A DNA stretch of 64,000 nucleotides, taken from the NCBI GenBank assembly GCA_004352715.1, contig SCFE01000072.1:636919-700918 (forward strand). The letters run 5' to 3'. This DNA is from Hofstenia miamia. Lineage: Eukaryota > Xenacoelomorpha > Acoela. Of this stretch, positions 1-8,662 are shown in pieces. The stretch's first letter is position 1. Each line of letters starts with the position of its first letter. The notes under the pieces were generated by a model. It was given only the letters and a program-made list of their open reading frames with translations. It was not told where the DNA came from and made no database searches. Position numbers and translations under genes: made by a program.

Positions 1-789
1 GTGGTGTTCAGTAGTGGTCTGGACACATCACAGGGAACGATTCTAGGGTCTCTGTGCCAGATCATGAAACTGCACATATGTTAGGTATAGGGGTTTTTCC
101 CTTGATTAGCCAACTAGCATTTCATTTCTACATGTATTAAATAATTAATTGTCAGAAAATGGTCAGATGACCAAAATCTAGTAAATTATAAATGTAGGTT
201 AGGAAGTTGTTTGAACAGAATGTATTTAAATAAGCCAATATATTTTGGTAATGGCTAGATATAATATTTAATGAACAACTAGTAACAATTCAGTTTGCAA
301 ATCAATATAACACTTTCACATAATAGAGTTTAAGTCGAATTGTGTTGTGTCTTGAGTAAGCACTGAGCTAATGTAGGGTACACATAAGCTATCTTGATTG
401 AGCTGAGAAGTGGCACTCAACCATCTGATGGAATGGTGAAACTGGATGTGGAGATCTGCTTGGGCAGATGCCCATCAGAAGATTGTTACAGAGATTACTG
501 CATGGCTTCATTACCTAAATAGTGAACAGTTAATTCTAGGTTACACAAGTTAACAGAAGAAACCATTTGGATGTGGAGATCTGCTTTGGCAGATGCCCAC
601 TGAAAGATCAATGAAGAGGTTACCACATTGTTTCATCACTTAAAAAGTGAAGTTATTTATGGTTATGTAATGTAATAGAAGAAGCTAAGCAAGCAGTAAC
701 AATAAGTAAATCCTTACCCGCAATAGCACAGTCAATGTTACAAGGTAACAGTGAATCAATGGTGACAAAGCCTGGTAGAGGTTATTACA
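1..789 (+). mobile_element. Probable 3' part of a 5' LTR, plus-strand retrotransposon
   Basis: The segment ends ...TTATTACA at 789 and is followed at once by TGGCGACCATGACAG, which looks like a tRNA primer-binding site. LTRs end in CA directly before such a site. The interior of the element is lost in the gap starting at 815, so no gag or pol supports the call. An internal 125-bp tandem duplication lies at 443-690. The minus-strand gypsy element near 8.66 kb has the same ACA|TGGCGAC junction, which supports an LTR reading. The left end of the LTR is not visible. Confidence 0.4.
443..690. repeat. Diverged tandem duplication, about 125-bp unit
   Basis: TGGATGTGGAGATCTGCTT starts at 443 and a near copy starts at 568. 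Both are followed by GGCAGATGCCCA and then by related sequence to about 690. Each unit contains an ATCTGC...GCAGAT inverted repeat that could form a short hairpin. It lies inside the presumed LTR. Confidence 0.6.
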
Positions 790-804
790 TGGCGACCATG
801 ACAG
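790..804 (+). other. Primer-binding-site-like sequence
   Basis: TGGCGACCATGACAG follows an ACA LTR-like end. The complement ends in ...GGTCGCCA, matching the general form of a tRNA 3' acceptor stem plus CCA, most like animal tRNA-Arg as far as I recall. It nearly matches the site at 8647-8662 on the other strand. The tRNA identity is inference. Confidence 0.4.
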
Positions 805-814
805 CCAAGAACAG

Positions 815-1814
815 NNNNNNNNNNNNNNNNNNNNNNNNNNNNNNNNNNNNNNNNNNNNNNNNNNNNNNNNNNNNNNNNNNNNNNNNNNNNNNNNNNNNNN
901 NNNNNNNNNNNNNNNNNNNNNNNNNNNNNNNNNNNNNNNNNNNNNNNNNNNNNNNNNNNNNNNNNNNNNNNNNNNNNNNNNNNNNNNNNNNNNNNNNNNN
1001 NNNNNNNNNNNNNNNNNNNNNNNNNNNNNNNNNNNNNNNNNNNNNNNNNNNNNNNNNNNNNNNNNNNNNNNNNNNNNNNNNNNNNNNNNNNNNNNNNNNN
1101 NNNNNNNNNNNNNNNNNNNNNNNNNNNNNNNNNNNNNNNNNNNNNNNNNNNNNNNNNNNNNNNNNNNNNNNNNNNNNNNNNNNNNNNNNNNNNNNNNNNN
1201 NNNNNNNNNNNNNNNNNNNNNNNNNNNNNNNNNNNNNNNNNNNNNNNNNNNNNNNNNNNNNNNNNNNNNNNNNNNNNNNNNNNNNNNNNNNNNNNNNNNN
1301 NNNNNNNNNNNNNNNNNNNNNNNNNNNNNNNNNNNNNNNNNNNNNNNNNNNNNNNNNNNNNNNNNNNNNNNNNNNNNNNNNNNNNNNNNNNNNNNNNNNN
1401 NNNNNNNNNNNNNNNNNNNNNNNNNNNNNNNNNNNNNNNNNNNNNNNNNNNNNNNNNNNNNNNNNNNNNNNNNNNNNNNNNNNNNNNNNNNNNNNNNNNN
1501 NNNNNNNNNNNNNNNNNNNNNNNNNNNNNNNNNNNNNNNNNNNNNNNNNNNNNNNNNNNNNNNNNNNNNNNNNNNNNNNNNNNNNNNNNNNNNNNNNNNN
1601 NNNNNNNNNNNNNNNNNNNNNNNNNNNNNNNNNNNNNNNNNNNNNNNNNNNNNNNNNNNNNNNNNNNNNNNNNNNNNNNNNNNNNNNNNNNNNNNNNNNN
1701 NNNNNNNNNNNNNNNNNNNNNNNNNNNNNNNNNNNNNNNNNNNNNNNNNNNNNNNNNNNNNNNNNNNNNNNNNNNNNNNNNNNNNNNNNNNNNNNNNNNN
1801 NNNNNNNNNNNNNN
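815..1814. other. Assembly gap (1000 N)
   Basis: Exactly 1000 N, probably a placeholder length. Reading frames running through it are meaningless. Confidence 0.99.
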
Positions 1815-1889
1815 TGTTTATTAACAAACAAACGCTGTTTCTATAAAGTATATAATTAACTTAACATTGGGCAGTAAATTCGCAGCAAA

Positions 1890-2110
1890 ATAAAATTATG
1901 TTTTTAAATGAAATATCTGTAAAGCTAACTAGAGATAATATTGTAAAAAGCATTAAGAATCAAAACAATATCTCAGATTGAATTATAAAAATAGCTTACC
2001 AAAAAGGTTGAAATCTTTATGGGTAGTTCATTTATCAATGTGAAATCCCATTATACTGCCCTATGTAAGTTGTATGCTTTTGTAGTGTCAACAGTTATCT
2101 ATGACCACTG
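1890..2110. repeat. Old interspersed repeat, copy 1
   Basis: Shares scattered but clear similarity with 15490-15665: AATATTG.AAAAA, then GCTYACCA.AAAG.TTGAAATCTTT, then CAATGTGAAATYY.ATTATAC. On the minus strand both copies end in a splice-donor-like G|GTRAGC, but neither has a clean open frame. The family is unidentified. Confidence 0.35.
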
Positions 2111-2457
2111 TTCGAGTGTCAGATCAATTGTAGCAATGAAACAAAAGCGGGTAGATCAATTTAAGTTTTAATAATTCAACACTCATAATTTAGTTTTAAT
2201 CAAAAAATGTGTACGTAGGAAAAACAAAACCTAAATGTAAATATATCTGTAAACCAAAAACGTATATAATTTAGTTTAATTATGTGTGATGTAAAGAGAT
2301 AAAATGAATATAATCTGATAAACATTCAATGTAAAAACTCGTTTATAATTTAAAAACACGTACACTGGGGAATAAATGTGAATTATTTGAAACTAAGTGT
2401 TTGGTTATAATATATAAATTAATGTAAACTTTTTGCTATACTCATTATAAAGAAGAC

Positions 2458-2856
2458 ATGCCAACGTTTAATGTTGTTCCCTCGCGAAGCAATCAAACGT
2501 TTTTAATTTTCAGTGGTCTGTCAAATTCTGGAAAAACAAGTCTACTTGGTAAATTAATTGACAAAGATTATTTTGATAGATATTCAAAGGCAATCATCTT
2601 TTTTCACCACTTCCAAAGTAATGTATATAATAAATTTAAGGTGAAAATGAAGCATGTGGAATTTTTCAAGGAATTTTCAGAGAGTTTACTAGCTGAAAAC
2701 AGCTTTCAAAATTCATTAATAATATTTGATGATATGAGTGAAACTCTGCTACAATCAGAGGCATTTGCTAACCTCGTTATTGCTGGAAGGCATCTAAATT
2801 GTGGTATTGTATTAATCACCCATTCGGTTTTTTCAAAAGCAGTTCCACTGCAATAA
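2458..2856 (+). pseudogene. Polinton FtsK/HerA-type DNA-packaging ATPase, truncated
   Basis: A 132-codon reading frame. Residues 20-28 read GLSNSGKTS, a P-loop of the Polinton/adeno-like packaging ATPase type. Residues 86-92 read SLIIFDD, a Walker B strand ending in two acidic residues. Near the C-terminus RHLNCGIVLITHSVF matches the conserved helix-strand (R-H-x-N ... x-T-H/Q-N/S) that follows Walker B in this family. In related elements the enzyme pumps element DNA into capsids. Family members usually run to about 200 residues or more; here the frame stops soon after the ITHS block and no clear continuation is seen before the gap at 3002, so I read it as a C-terminally truncated copy. Confidence 0.72.
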
Positions 2857-3001
2857 AACAATGTAAACCTAGTCCACGCATAGTAAAAAAGAAACCCGTC
2901 ATAAAGAAAACTGACATTTTTAAGAATTTGGTATAAATAGCTGTACACATTGACACTTGATATTAGTTTGATACCCATCATGACCATGTTTACTCATTCT
3001 T

Positions 3002-4001
3002 NNNNNNNNNNNNNNNNNNNNNNNNNNNNNNNNNNNNNNNNNNNNNNNNNNNNNNNNNNNNNNNNNNNNNNNNNNNNNNNNNNNNNNNNNNNNNNNNNNN
3101 NNNNNNNNNNNNNNNNNNNNNNNNNNNNNNNNNNNNNNNNNNNNNNNNNNNNNNNNNNNNNNNNNNNNNNNNNNNNNNNNNNNNNNNNNNNNNNNNNNNN
3201 NNNNNNNNNNNNNNNNNNNNNNNNNNNNNNNNNNNNNNNNNNNNNNNNNNNNNNNNNNNNNNNNNNNNNNNNNNNNNNNNNNNNNNNNNNNNNNNNNNNN
3301 NNNNNNNNNNNNNNNNNNNNNNNNNNNNNNNNNNNNNNNNNNNNNNNNNNNNNNNNNNNNNNNNNNNNNNNNNNNNNNNNNNNNNNNNNNNNNNNNNNNN
3401 NNNNNNNNNNNNNNNNNNNNNNNNNNNNNNNNNNNNNNNNNNNNNNNNNNNNNNNNNNNNNNNNNNNNNNNNNNNNNNNNNNNNNNNNNNNNNNNNNNNN
3501 NNNNNNNNNNNNNNNNNNNNNNNNNNNNNNNNNNNNNNNNNNNNNNNNNNNNNNNNNNNNNNNNNNNNNNNNNNNNNNNNNNNNNNNNNNNNNNNNNNNN
3601 NNNNNNNNNNNNNNNNNNNNNNNNNNNNNNNNNNNNNNNNNNNNNNNNNNNNNNNNNNNNNNNNNNNNNNNNNNNNNNNNNNNNNNNNNNNNNNNNNNNN
3701 NNNNNNNNNNNNNNNNNNNNNNNNNNNNNNNNNNNNNNNNNNNNNNNNNNNNNNNNNNNNNNNNNNNNNNNNNNNNNNNNNNNNNNNNNNNNNNNNNNNN
3801 NNNNNNNNNNNNNNNNNNNNNNNNNNNNNNNNNNNNNNNNNNNNNNNNNNNNNNNNNNNNNNNNNNNNNNNNNNNNNNNNNNNNNNNNNNNNNNNNNNNN
3901 NNNNNNNNNNNNNNNNNNNNNNNNNNNNNNNNNNNNNNNNNNNNNNNNNNNNNNNNNNNNNNNNNNNNNNNNNNNNNNNNNNNNNNNNNNNNNNNNNNNN
4001 N
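3002..4001. other. Assembly gap (1000 N)
   Basis: Exactly 1000 N, inside the Polinton remnant, between the ATPase and the unknown ORF. Confidence 0.99.
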
Positions 4002-4304
4002 GAAATATGGAATACACAATGTTGGTGTTGAAAAGGTTTTGCAAATGAACCCGCATGGAGGATTGATTGGAATTGATAATTCGAGGTTACACTCACTTAT
4101 GAAATGGTCAAAACTGTTTAGAATACATGCAATTTACCATGATAGCTATAGTTTTGTTAAAAGAGAATTTGGAATTGGCAATGGATATCTGATATTTTAC
4201 AGATTTTGGTGTAATTTACCAATTTTGGGTCATTTACCATCTTTATTGTTTTGGCTCTATGTTAAATTTAGACATTGGAGACTTTACAATTATTTAAATA
4301 TTTA
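4002..4304 (+). CDS. Unidentified Polinton-associated ORF, 3' part
   Basis: About 100 codons remain open from the gap edge to a stop at 4303-4305, which overlaps the A of the next ATG by one base. Visible traits: MNPHGGLIGIDNSRLHSL near the gap, then the string HDSYSFVKREFGIGNGYL, then a hydrophobic stretch LPSLLFWLYVKF close to the C-terminus. The HD-x-Y followed by a G-x-G-Y-L block recalls small conserved proteins that accompany Polinton capsid genes, but I cannot name the family. The tight TAATG-like junction with the protease frame suggests both belong to one element. The N-terminus is lost in the gap. Confidence 0.45.
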
Positions 4305-4754
4305 ATGGACGCTGATGAGATTAGACGCATTTCCCTACAAATTCCCTCACTCTGCTTTTGATTTTACAGTGTACATGTCTCAGATGATATTCAACCAAGT
4401 TTGGTTCAAGGCTCATTTTAAATTGTAAATGCAAGTCCCCACAATCACCCTGGTACGCATTGGTTGTTGATTATACGAGATGACAATGGCGACTTAATTT
4501 TCAAAGATTCTCTTGCTCGTCCCTTAAAACATTATCCTGATATTGAACGCTATTGTCACACCACCTATCCAGGATTTCGTGTTTATGAGGGTGATAGAAA
4601 AACAAGATTACAAGGAACATCTCTGATATGTGGTGCTTACTGTATATTTCGTGCATTTTTATTTTTTAATAAAATACCAGAAGTGTTTGTGTTTACTAAT
4701 TTACCATTTATTAATGATTTTTTGTGTTATAATGGTCTTAATAAAATTACCTAA
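4305..4754 (+). pseudogene. Polinton adenovirus-type cysteine protease (PRO), decayed
   Basis: One frame runs from ATG at 4305 to the stop before 4755, broken by TGA at 4359-4361 and TAA at 4419-4421. Conserved parts of the adenain/Ulp1-like fold are visible: a His-Trp pair in NHPGTHW at the start of the intact part, an acidic residue in the following IIRDDNGDL segment, and downstream QGTSLICGAYC, which carries the expected oxyanion Gln and catalytic Cys. Such proteases mature capsid proteins in adenoviruses and are a hallmark of Polintons. The two stops make this copy non-functional as assembled. An open tail of about 95 codons (4464-4754) is left. Confidence 0.68.
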
Positions 4755-4841
4755 ACTTGTATTTGATACGCATGTACAATTTTATAAAATAATAAACATT
4801 ACATTACAAGTTCACTCAGATGATAACAAACGCATAGATGG

Positions 4842-5332
4842 GTGGTAATGGTTATTGTAACATTATTATCTGAAAAATGCTGGAGGCCCGAAGTATGTTG
4901 GCCACATGGATTGAATGAATTTACAATGTATTTGGACAAACCGATATATAATGCATGTAAAGTTTCATTAATTGATTTTGGATATCCGTCAAAATTTCTT
5001 AATCTTAAATGCCAAACATGGACTTTAAAGGATAAAGATGAAAACATAACCCAAGTGGAAATTTATTCAGTACATAAGCAAAGCTTTCCTGAACTCTATG
5101 GGTTTATAAATTACATGTTAGACCCTTATGGTATTTCATTAAAATTTAAAATTTTACGCAATTTATTAATGGTGAAGAATGATTCACAATATGAAATAGA
5201 CTTGGCCCAAGCTGGAAATCTACTAGGCTTTTACAAAAAAATATATCAAGAAATGATAACAACCTCCAATTATGACTGTGATATTTTTGGTGGTAATCAC
5301 GTTGTAATGATCCACACAGACATTATTGAACC
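4842..5332 (+). pseudogene. Polinton minor capsid (penton-like) protein fragment
   Basis: An open frame enters the gap at 5333 after about 163 codons. Near its start NEFTMYLDKPI is followed by CKVSLIDFGYP. This resembles the N-terminal pattern of Polinton minor capsid proteins (a short beta strand ending in F-x-x-x-L, then a W/C-x-V-x-L-x-E/D-I/F-x-Y-P strand), a single jelly-roll fold. The position directly after PRO fits Polinton gene order. Another frame (4732-4848) overlaps its beginning, so the true start may have been lost by a frameshift. The identification rests on pattern and context rather than on catalytic residues. Confidence 0.5.
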
Positions 5333-6332
5333 NNNNNNNNNNNNNNNNNNNNNNNNNNNNNNNNNNNNNNNNNNNNNNNNNNNNNNNNNNNNNNNNNNNN
5401 NNNNNNNNNNNNNNNNNNNNNNNNNNNNNNNNNNNNNNNNNNNNNNNNNNNNNNNNNNNNNNNNNNNNNNNNNNNNNNNNNNNNNNNNNNNNNNNNNNNN
5501 NNNNNNNNNNNNNNNNNNNNNNNNNNNNNNNNNNNNNNNNNNNNNNNNNNNNNNNNNNNNNNNNNNNNNNNNNNNNNNNNNNNNNNNNNNNNNNNNNNNN
5601 NNNNNNNNNNNNNNNNNNNNNNNNNNNNNNNNNNNNNNNNNNNNNNNNNNNNNNNNNNNNNNNNNNNNNNNNNNNNNNNNNNNNNNNNNNNNNNNNNNNN
5701 NNNNNNNNNNNNNNNNNNNNNNNNNNNNNNNNNNNNNNNNNNNNNNNNNNNNNNNNNNNNNNNNNNNNNNNNNNNNNNNNNNNNNNNNNNNNNNNNNNNN
5801 NNNNNNNNNNNNNNNNNNNNNNNNNNNNNNNNNNNNNNNNNNNNNNNNNNNNNNNNNNNNNNNNNNNNNNNNNNNNNNNNNNNNNNNNNNNNNNNNNNNN
5901 NNNNNNNNNNNNNNNNNNNNNNNNNNNNNNNNNNNNNNNNNNNNNNNNNNNNNNNNNNNNNNNNNNNNNNNNNNNNNNNNNNNNNNNNNNNNNNNNNNNN
6001 NNNNNNNNNNNNNNNNNNNNNNNNNNNNNNNNNNNNNNNNNNNNNNNNNNNNNNNNNNNNNNNNNNNNNNNNNNNNNNNNNNNNNNNNNNNNNNNNNNNN
6101 NNNNNNNNNNNNNNNNNNNNNNNNNNNNNNNNNNNNNNNNNNNNNNNNNNNNNNNNNNNNNNNNNNNNNNNNNNNNNNNNNNNNNNNNNNNNNNNNNNNN
6201 NNNNNNNNNNNNNNNNNNNNNNNNNNNNNNNNNNNNNNNNNNNNNNNNNNNNNNNNNNNNNNNNNNNNNNNNNNNNNNNNNNNNNNNNNNNNNNNNNNNN
6301 NNNNNNNNNNNNNNNNNNNNNNNNNNNNNNNN
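5333..6332. other. Assembly gap (1000 N)
   Basis: Exactly 1000 N. It hides the junction between the plus-strand Polinton remnant and the minus-strand gypsy element. Confidence 0.99.
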
Positions 6333-6621
6333 TCATATGGTAGTTGGTTTTTCTCAGTATTGATTACTGTAAATGTTTGTTGAAATTTCGTATTTGCTAC
6401 TCTTATTGGTATACTTTCCAACTTACCTTTCACATCTATGTAATCCCCTGATGCGTTTATCAATCTGTTTTTCTCGTTATTTAATTGCTTTCATCAGTTA
6501 TTATTGATATGACTGCTCCCATATCTACTGTTGCATCTACCATCACTCCATTAATCACAACTGTTATTGTGTTCGTTTTTAGTAGATCAGTTACTATTAA
6601 TATGGGTGCTCATTTTATTGG
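6333..6621 (-). pseudogene. Retropepsin-type aspartic protease of the gypsy element
   Basis: Two adjacent frames form one protease. The first (6621-6481) reads ...VTVVI/NGVMVDATVDMGA-VISIITDE, where retropepsins have A-x-V-D-T/S-G-A followed by S-x-I-S. The second (6463-6333) starts with NASGDYIDVKG, the conserved flap-side segment that normally follows within 15-20 residues. They differ by one frame between 6481 and 6463. The catalytic triplet is Asp-Met-Gly rather than Asp-Thr/Ser-Gly, an inactivating-looking change. It would process Gag-Pol in an active relative. It lies directly 3' of gag, as expected. Confidence 0.65.
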
Positions 6622-8039
6622 AGACGGCGCTCCCTCTAGTTTAAATTTTCTATTTCCGTCAATTCAATTTTTTCGTATGCCCTTTTTTGCCACACGTCTG
6701 ACACTTCAAGTCTTTTCTTTTTATTTGCTTTATTGTGCCATCCTTTAATTTTATTTTCACCAGTTCTGCTCCTGATTTCTTGATTATTGGCTTGCTTGTT
6801 GGGTTGTTAAACATCAGCATCGTACAATTTATTATTTGTTTCCCAATTGTTGATTTTTCATTAATCCTTGCATTACTTTCCATTGTAATTTGTATTGCAA
6901 GTCCCTTCCTGATCATTTTATCCAGTGAGTCATATGCATCACATTTAATTTGGAATTGTGTTCATATTGCCTCTGGTAAACCTTTGCAAATATGTGCAAA
7001 TAGATCGTACTTTGAATATCTCTGTTCTCTGGAACTAAGCTCAACAGTCTTTCTACTTGAAAAGTATAGTTTCGTAGGTCATCCCTGCTATTCATTTTTA
7101 TGCTGTTCAACAACATTCTGTACTGACTCTTAAAACTTTCATCGTCGTAATATTGTTGATATTCCACTATCGGTTTTTTATAATTCATTTTGATTTGTGT
7201 CTCCAGTACTAAGTAATGTTGATACATGGCACCACTTAGGTATAGTGGGAATCTTGCTGCTGCTCTTTGTTGCGTTACTTTCCTTTCCTTCATACTCATT
7301 TCAAAAATTCCAAACCATTCATTATATGTGTGTGAATAGTTGTCCACTCTTCCTGTAAATTTTGGTAATATCACTTTACATACCAATGTCTCATTATCAT
7401 CATCTTCTGATAATATAGTGTTTTGAAATATTGGTTTCTTTTCTATTGGTTTTTCACAATTTTCTTTAACCTGTTTTGTCACGTTTTCCACTAGCTTTGC
7501 TATAAATTCTTCTTCAGTTTGTGTATTTTTATAATCTTCTACCATTGCTTCCATCTGTGGTATTGCTGTGTTTAGCTCCTGCAGTTTTTCCACTACAACT
7601 TTTTCTACCATTTTTATCTCTCTTTTCTTTAATTCAATTAAAACGTAATTCGTCTCTTATGTTATCAATTTCCAATTGTTTAACTATATTCTCTTCTCGT
7701 AAACTTACATTCTCTTCATGCAACTCTGTCATCATTTTCTGTAATTGTTCACTTTGAACCTTTATTTCTTTGTTCACTTCTGTCAACTTTTCAATCTGTT
7801 GTTGAAACAAATTTATTTGCGCTGTCAATTGAATACTTGTGTCTTCTTTTATTTCATCTATCAACCTTTCTTTTTCAACATTTTTTATCTCCACCTCTAT
7901 CATTCTTTTCGTTAGTTGTTCTATTTGTTTAGTCAACTCTTTTCTTTCCTTCTTATTGTTGTCAATAATTTCCATTAACTGAACTATTGTGAGTTCATTA
8001 GTCAATTCTGCTGGTTGTAATACCTGCTCTGTTGGGGAT

Positions 8040-8385
8040 TGCTCACTTTCAAGGGACATAATCACATCTTGTGTCTCAGGTGTGCTCCTCATCTGAGGAG
8101 TTCTTTGAGTTCTCGGTNNNNNNNNNNNNNNNNNNNNNNNNNNNNNNNNNNNNNNNNNNNNNNNNNNNNNNNNNNNNNNNNNNNNNAATTTGTTTTGTCA
8201 ACTCTTTTCTTTCTTTTGAATTGTTGTCTCTCATTTCCATTAACTGAACTATTGTGAGTTCATTAGTCAATTCCACTGGTTGTAGTACCTGCTCTGTTGG
8301 GGATTGTTCACTTTCAGGGGACATAATCACATCTTGTGTCTTGGGTGTGTTCCTCATCTGAGGAGTTCTTTGAGTTCTGGGCTTA
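8040..8385 (-). repeat. Tandem duplication in gag around a 69-N gap
   Basis: Sequence at 8040-8117 recurs almost unchanged at about 8305-8383, and the flanking part of gag is likewise doubled at 7905-8040 and 8187-8305. Offset is about 265 bp given the gap length. It may be a real duplication or a collapsed/duplicated haplotype join. Confidence 0.6.
8118..8186. other. Assembly gap (69 N)
   Basis: 69 N inside the duplicated gag segment. The length looks estimated from read pairs rather than arbitrary. Confidence 0.99.
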
Positions 8386-8417
8386 CTCTTAGTTTTTTTC
8401 TTCAAATTTACCATTTT

Positions 8418-8609
8418 TCATTTTAGCTTTGAGTATTCTTTTGGTTGGTCCCTTCCTAAATTTTCTCTGTGCTCCAGTATGGTATTAATTATTTGTTCCC
8501 TCCTTTTCTTTTCTTCTTTTCTGGGTGTTACTACTGATCTACTTCCACCAATTCTAATCCTTTTCTTTTTTTGGTTTTCCTCCAATTTGAGTGATTTGAG
8601 AAGAAACAA
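8418..8609 (-). CDS. Short basic ORF directly upstream of gag
   Basis: 63 codons, in the same frame as the first gag ATG at 8414 but separated from it by one TGA and one Lys codon. It is rich in Lys, Arg and Glu (for example QKKKRIRIGG and EEKKRREQ). It is either the original N-terminus of Gag cut by a stop, or non-coding leader that happens to be open. Only 38 bp separate it from the primer-binding-like site, so an in-frame N-terminal Gag extension is plausible. Confidence 0.35.
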   Translation of the reverse strand: MFLLKSLKLEENQKKKRIRIGGSRSVVTPRKEEKKRREQIINTILEHRENLGRDQPKEYSKLK

Positions 8610-8646
8610 CTATCTTAACTCAAATCTTCCTTTGCACTGTTGGGTG

Positions 8647-8662
8647 CCTGTCACAGTCGCCA
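8647..8662 (-). other. Primer-binding-site-like sequence of the gypsy element
   Basis: Minus strand reads ...TCTACA|TGGCGACTGTGACAGG. TGGCGAC... directly after a CA-ended LTR is the expected place for minus-strand priming. It matches the plus-strand site at 790-804 in 13 of 15 positions. The LTR itself begins at 8663 going up; its outer end could not be placed. Confidence 0.5.

Larger units (their letters stand above)
2458..5332 (+). mobile_element. Polinton/Maverick remnant
   Basis: Four plus-strand coding pieces occur in the order packaging ATPase, unknown ORF, adenovirus-type cysteine protease, minor-capsid-like protein. These are members of the Polinton/Maverick morphogenesis set. The protein-primed polymerase B and integrase are not visible; they could lie in the gaps at 3002-4001 and 5333-6332 or be missing. 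In-frame stops in the protease and frame changes show that this copy is decayed. Terminal inverted repeats were not found. The right end appears to abut the opposite-strand gypsy element inside the second gap. Confidence 0.7.
6659..8414 (-). pseudogene. Gypsy-type Gag, frameshifted
   Basis: Three blocks in shifting frames. At 8414-7634 there is a Lys/Glu/Gln-rich, coiled-coil-forming N-terminal region with repeated NELTIVQLME...KERKELTKQI segments. At 7611-6913 lies the retrotransposon-gag core, with LPKFTGRVDNYS, NEWFGIFEM and RAAARFPLYLSGAMYQHYL (P-x-F-x-G, E-W-F-x-x-F-E, A-x-x-x-P-x-L-x-G-x-A). At 6916-6659 is a basic tail ending in CQTCGKKGHTKKLN, a CCHC zinc knuckle whose fourth ligand Cys is replaced by Asn. 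Gag assembles the particle and packages RNA. Frameshifts, an N gap inside a duplication, and the broken knuckle show decay. Confidence 0.72.
6333..8662 (-). mobile_element. Ty3/gypsy-like LTR retrotransposon, gag-protease part
   Basis: Minus-strand order: LTR end (...TCTACA above 8663), primer-binding-like site, gag with coiled coil and zinc knuckle, then retropepsin, running into the gap at 6332 where pol should start. This is the normal 5' half of a gypsy-type element. Frameshifts and lost catalytic or zinc residues mark it as dead. The reverse transcriptase is not visible. Confidence 0.7.

Noticed and set aside
685-1859. Long frames spanning the N run at 815-1814 (and likewise at 3002-4001, 5333-6332, 8118-8186, 35237-35347, 55897-56248 and 57185-58184)
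   Set aside because: They are open only because N codons are not read as stops; the real flanking codons are few and unrelated.
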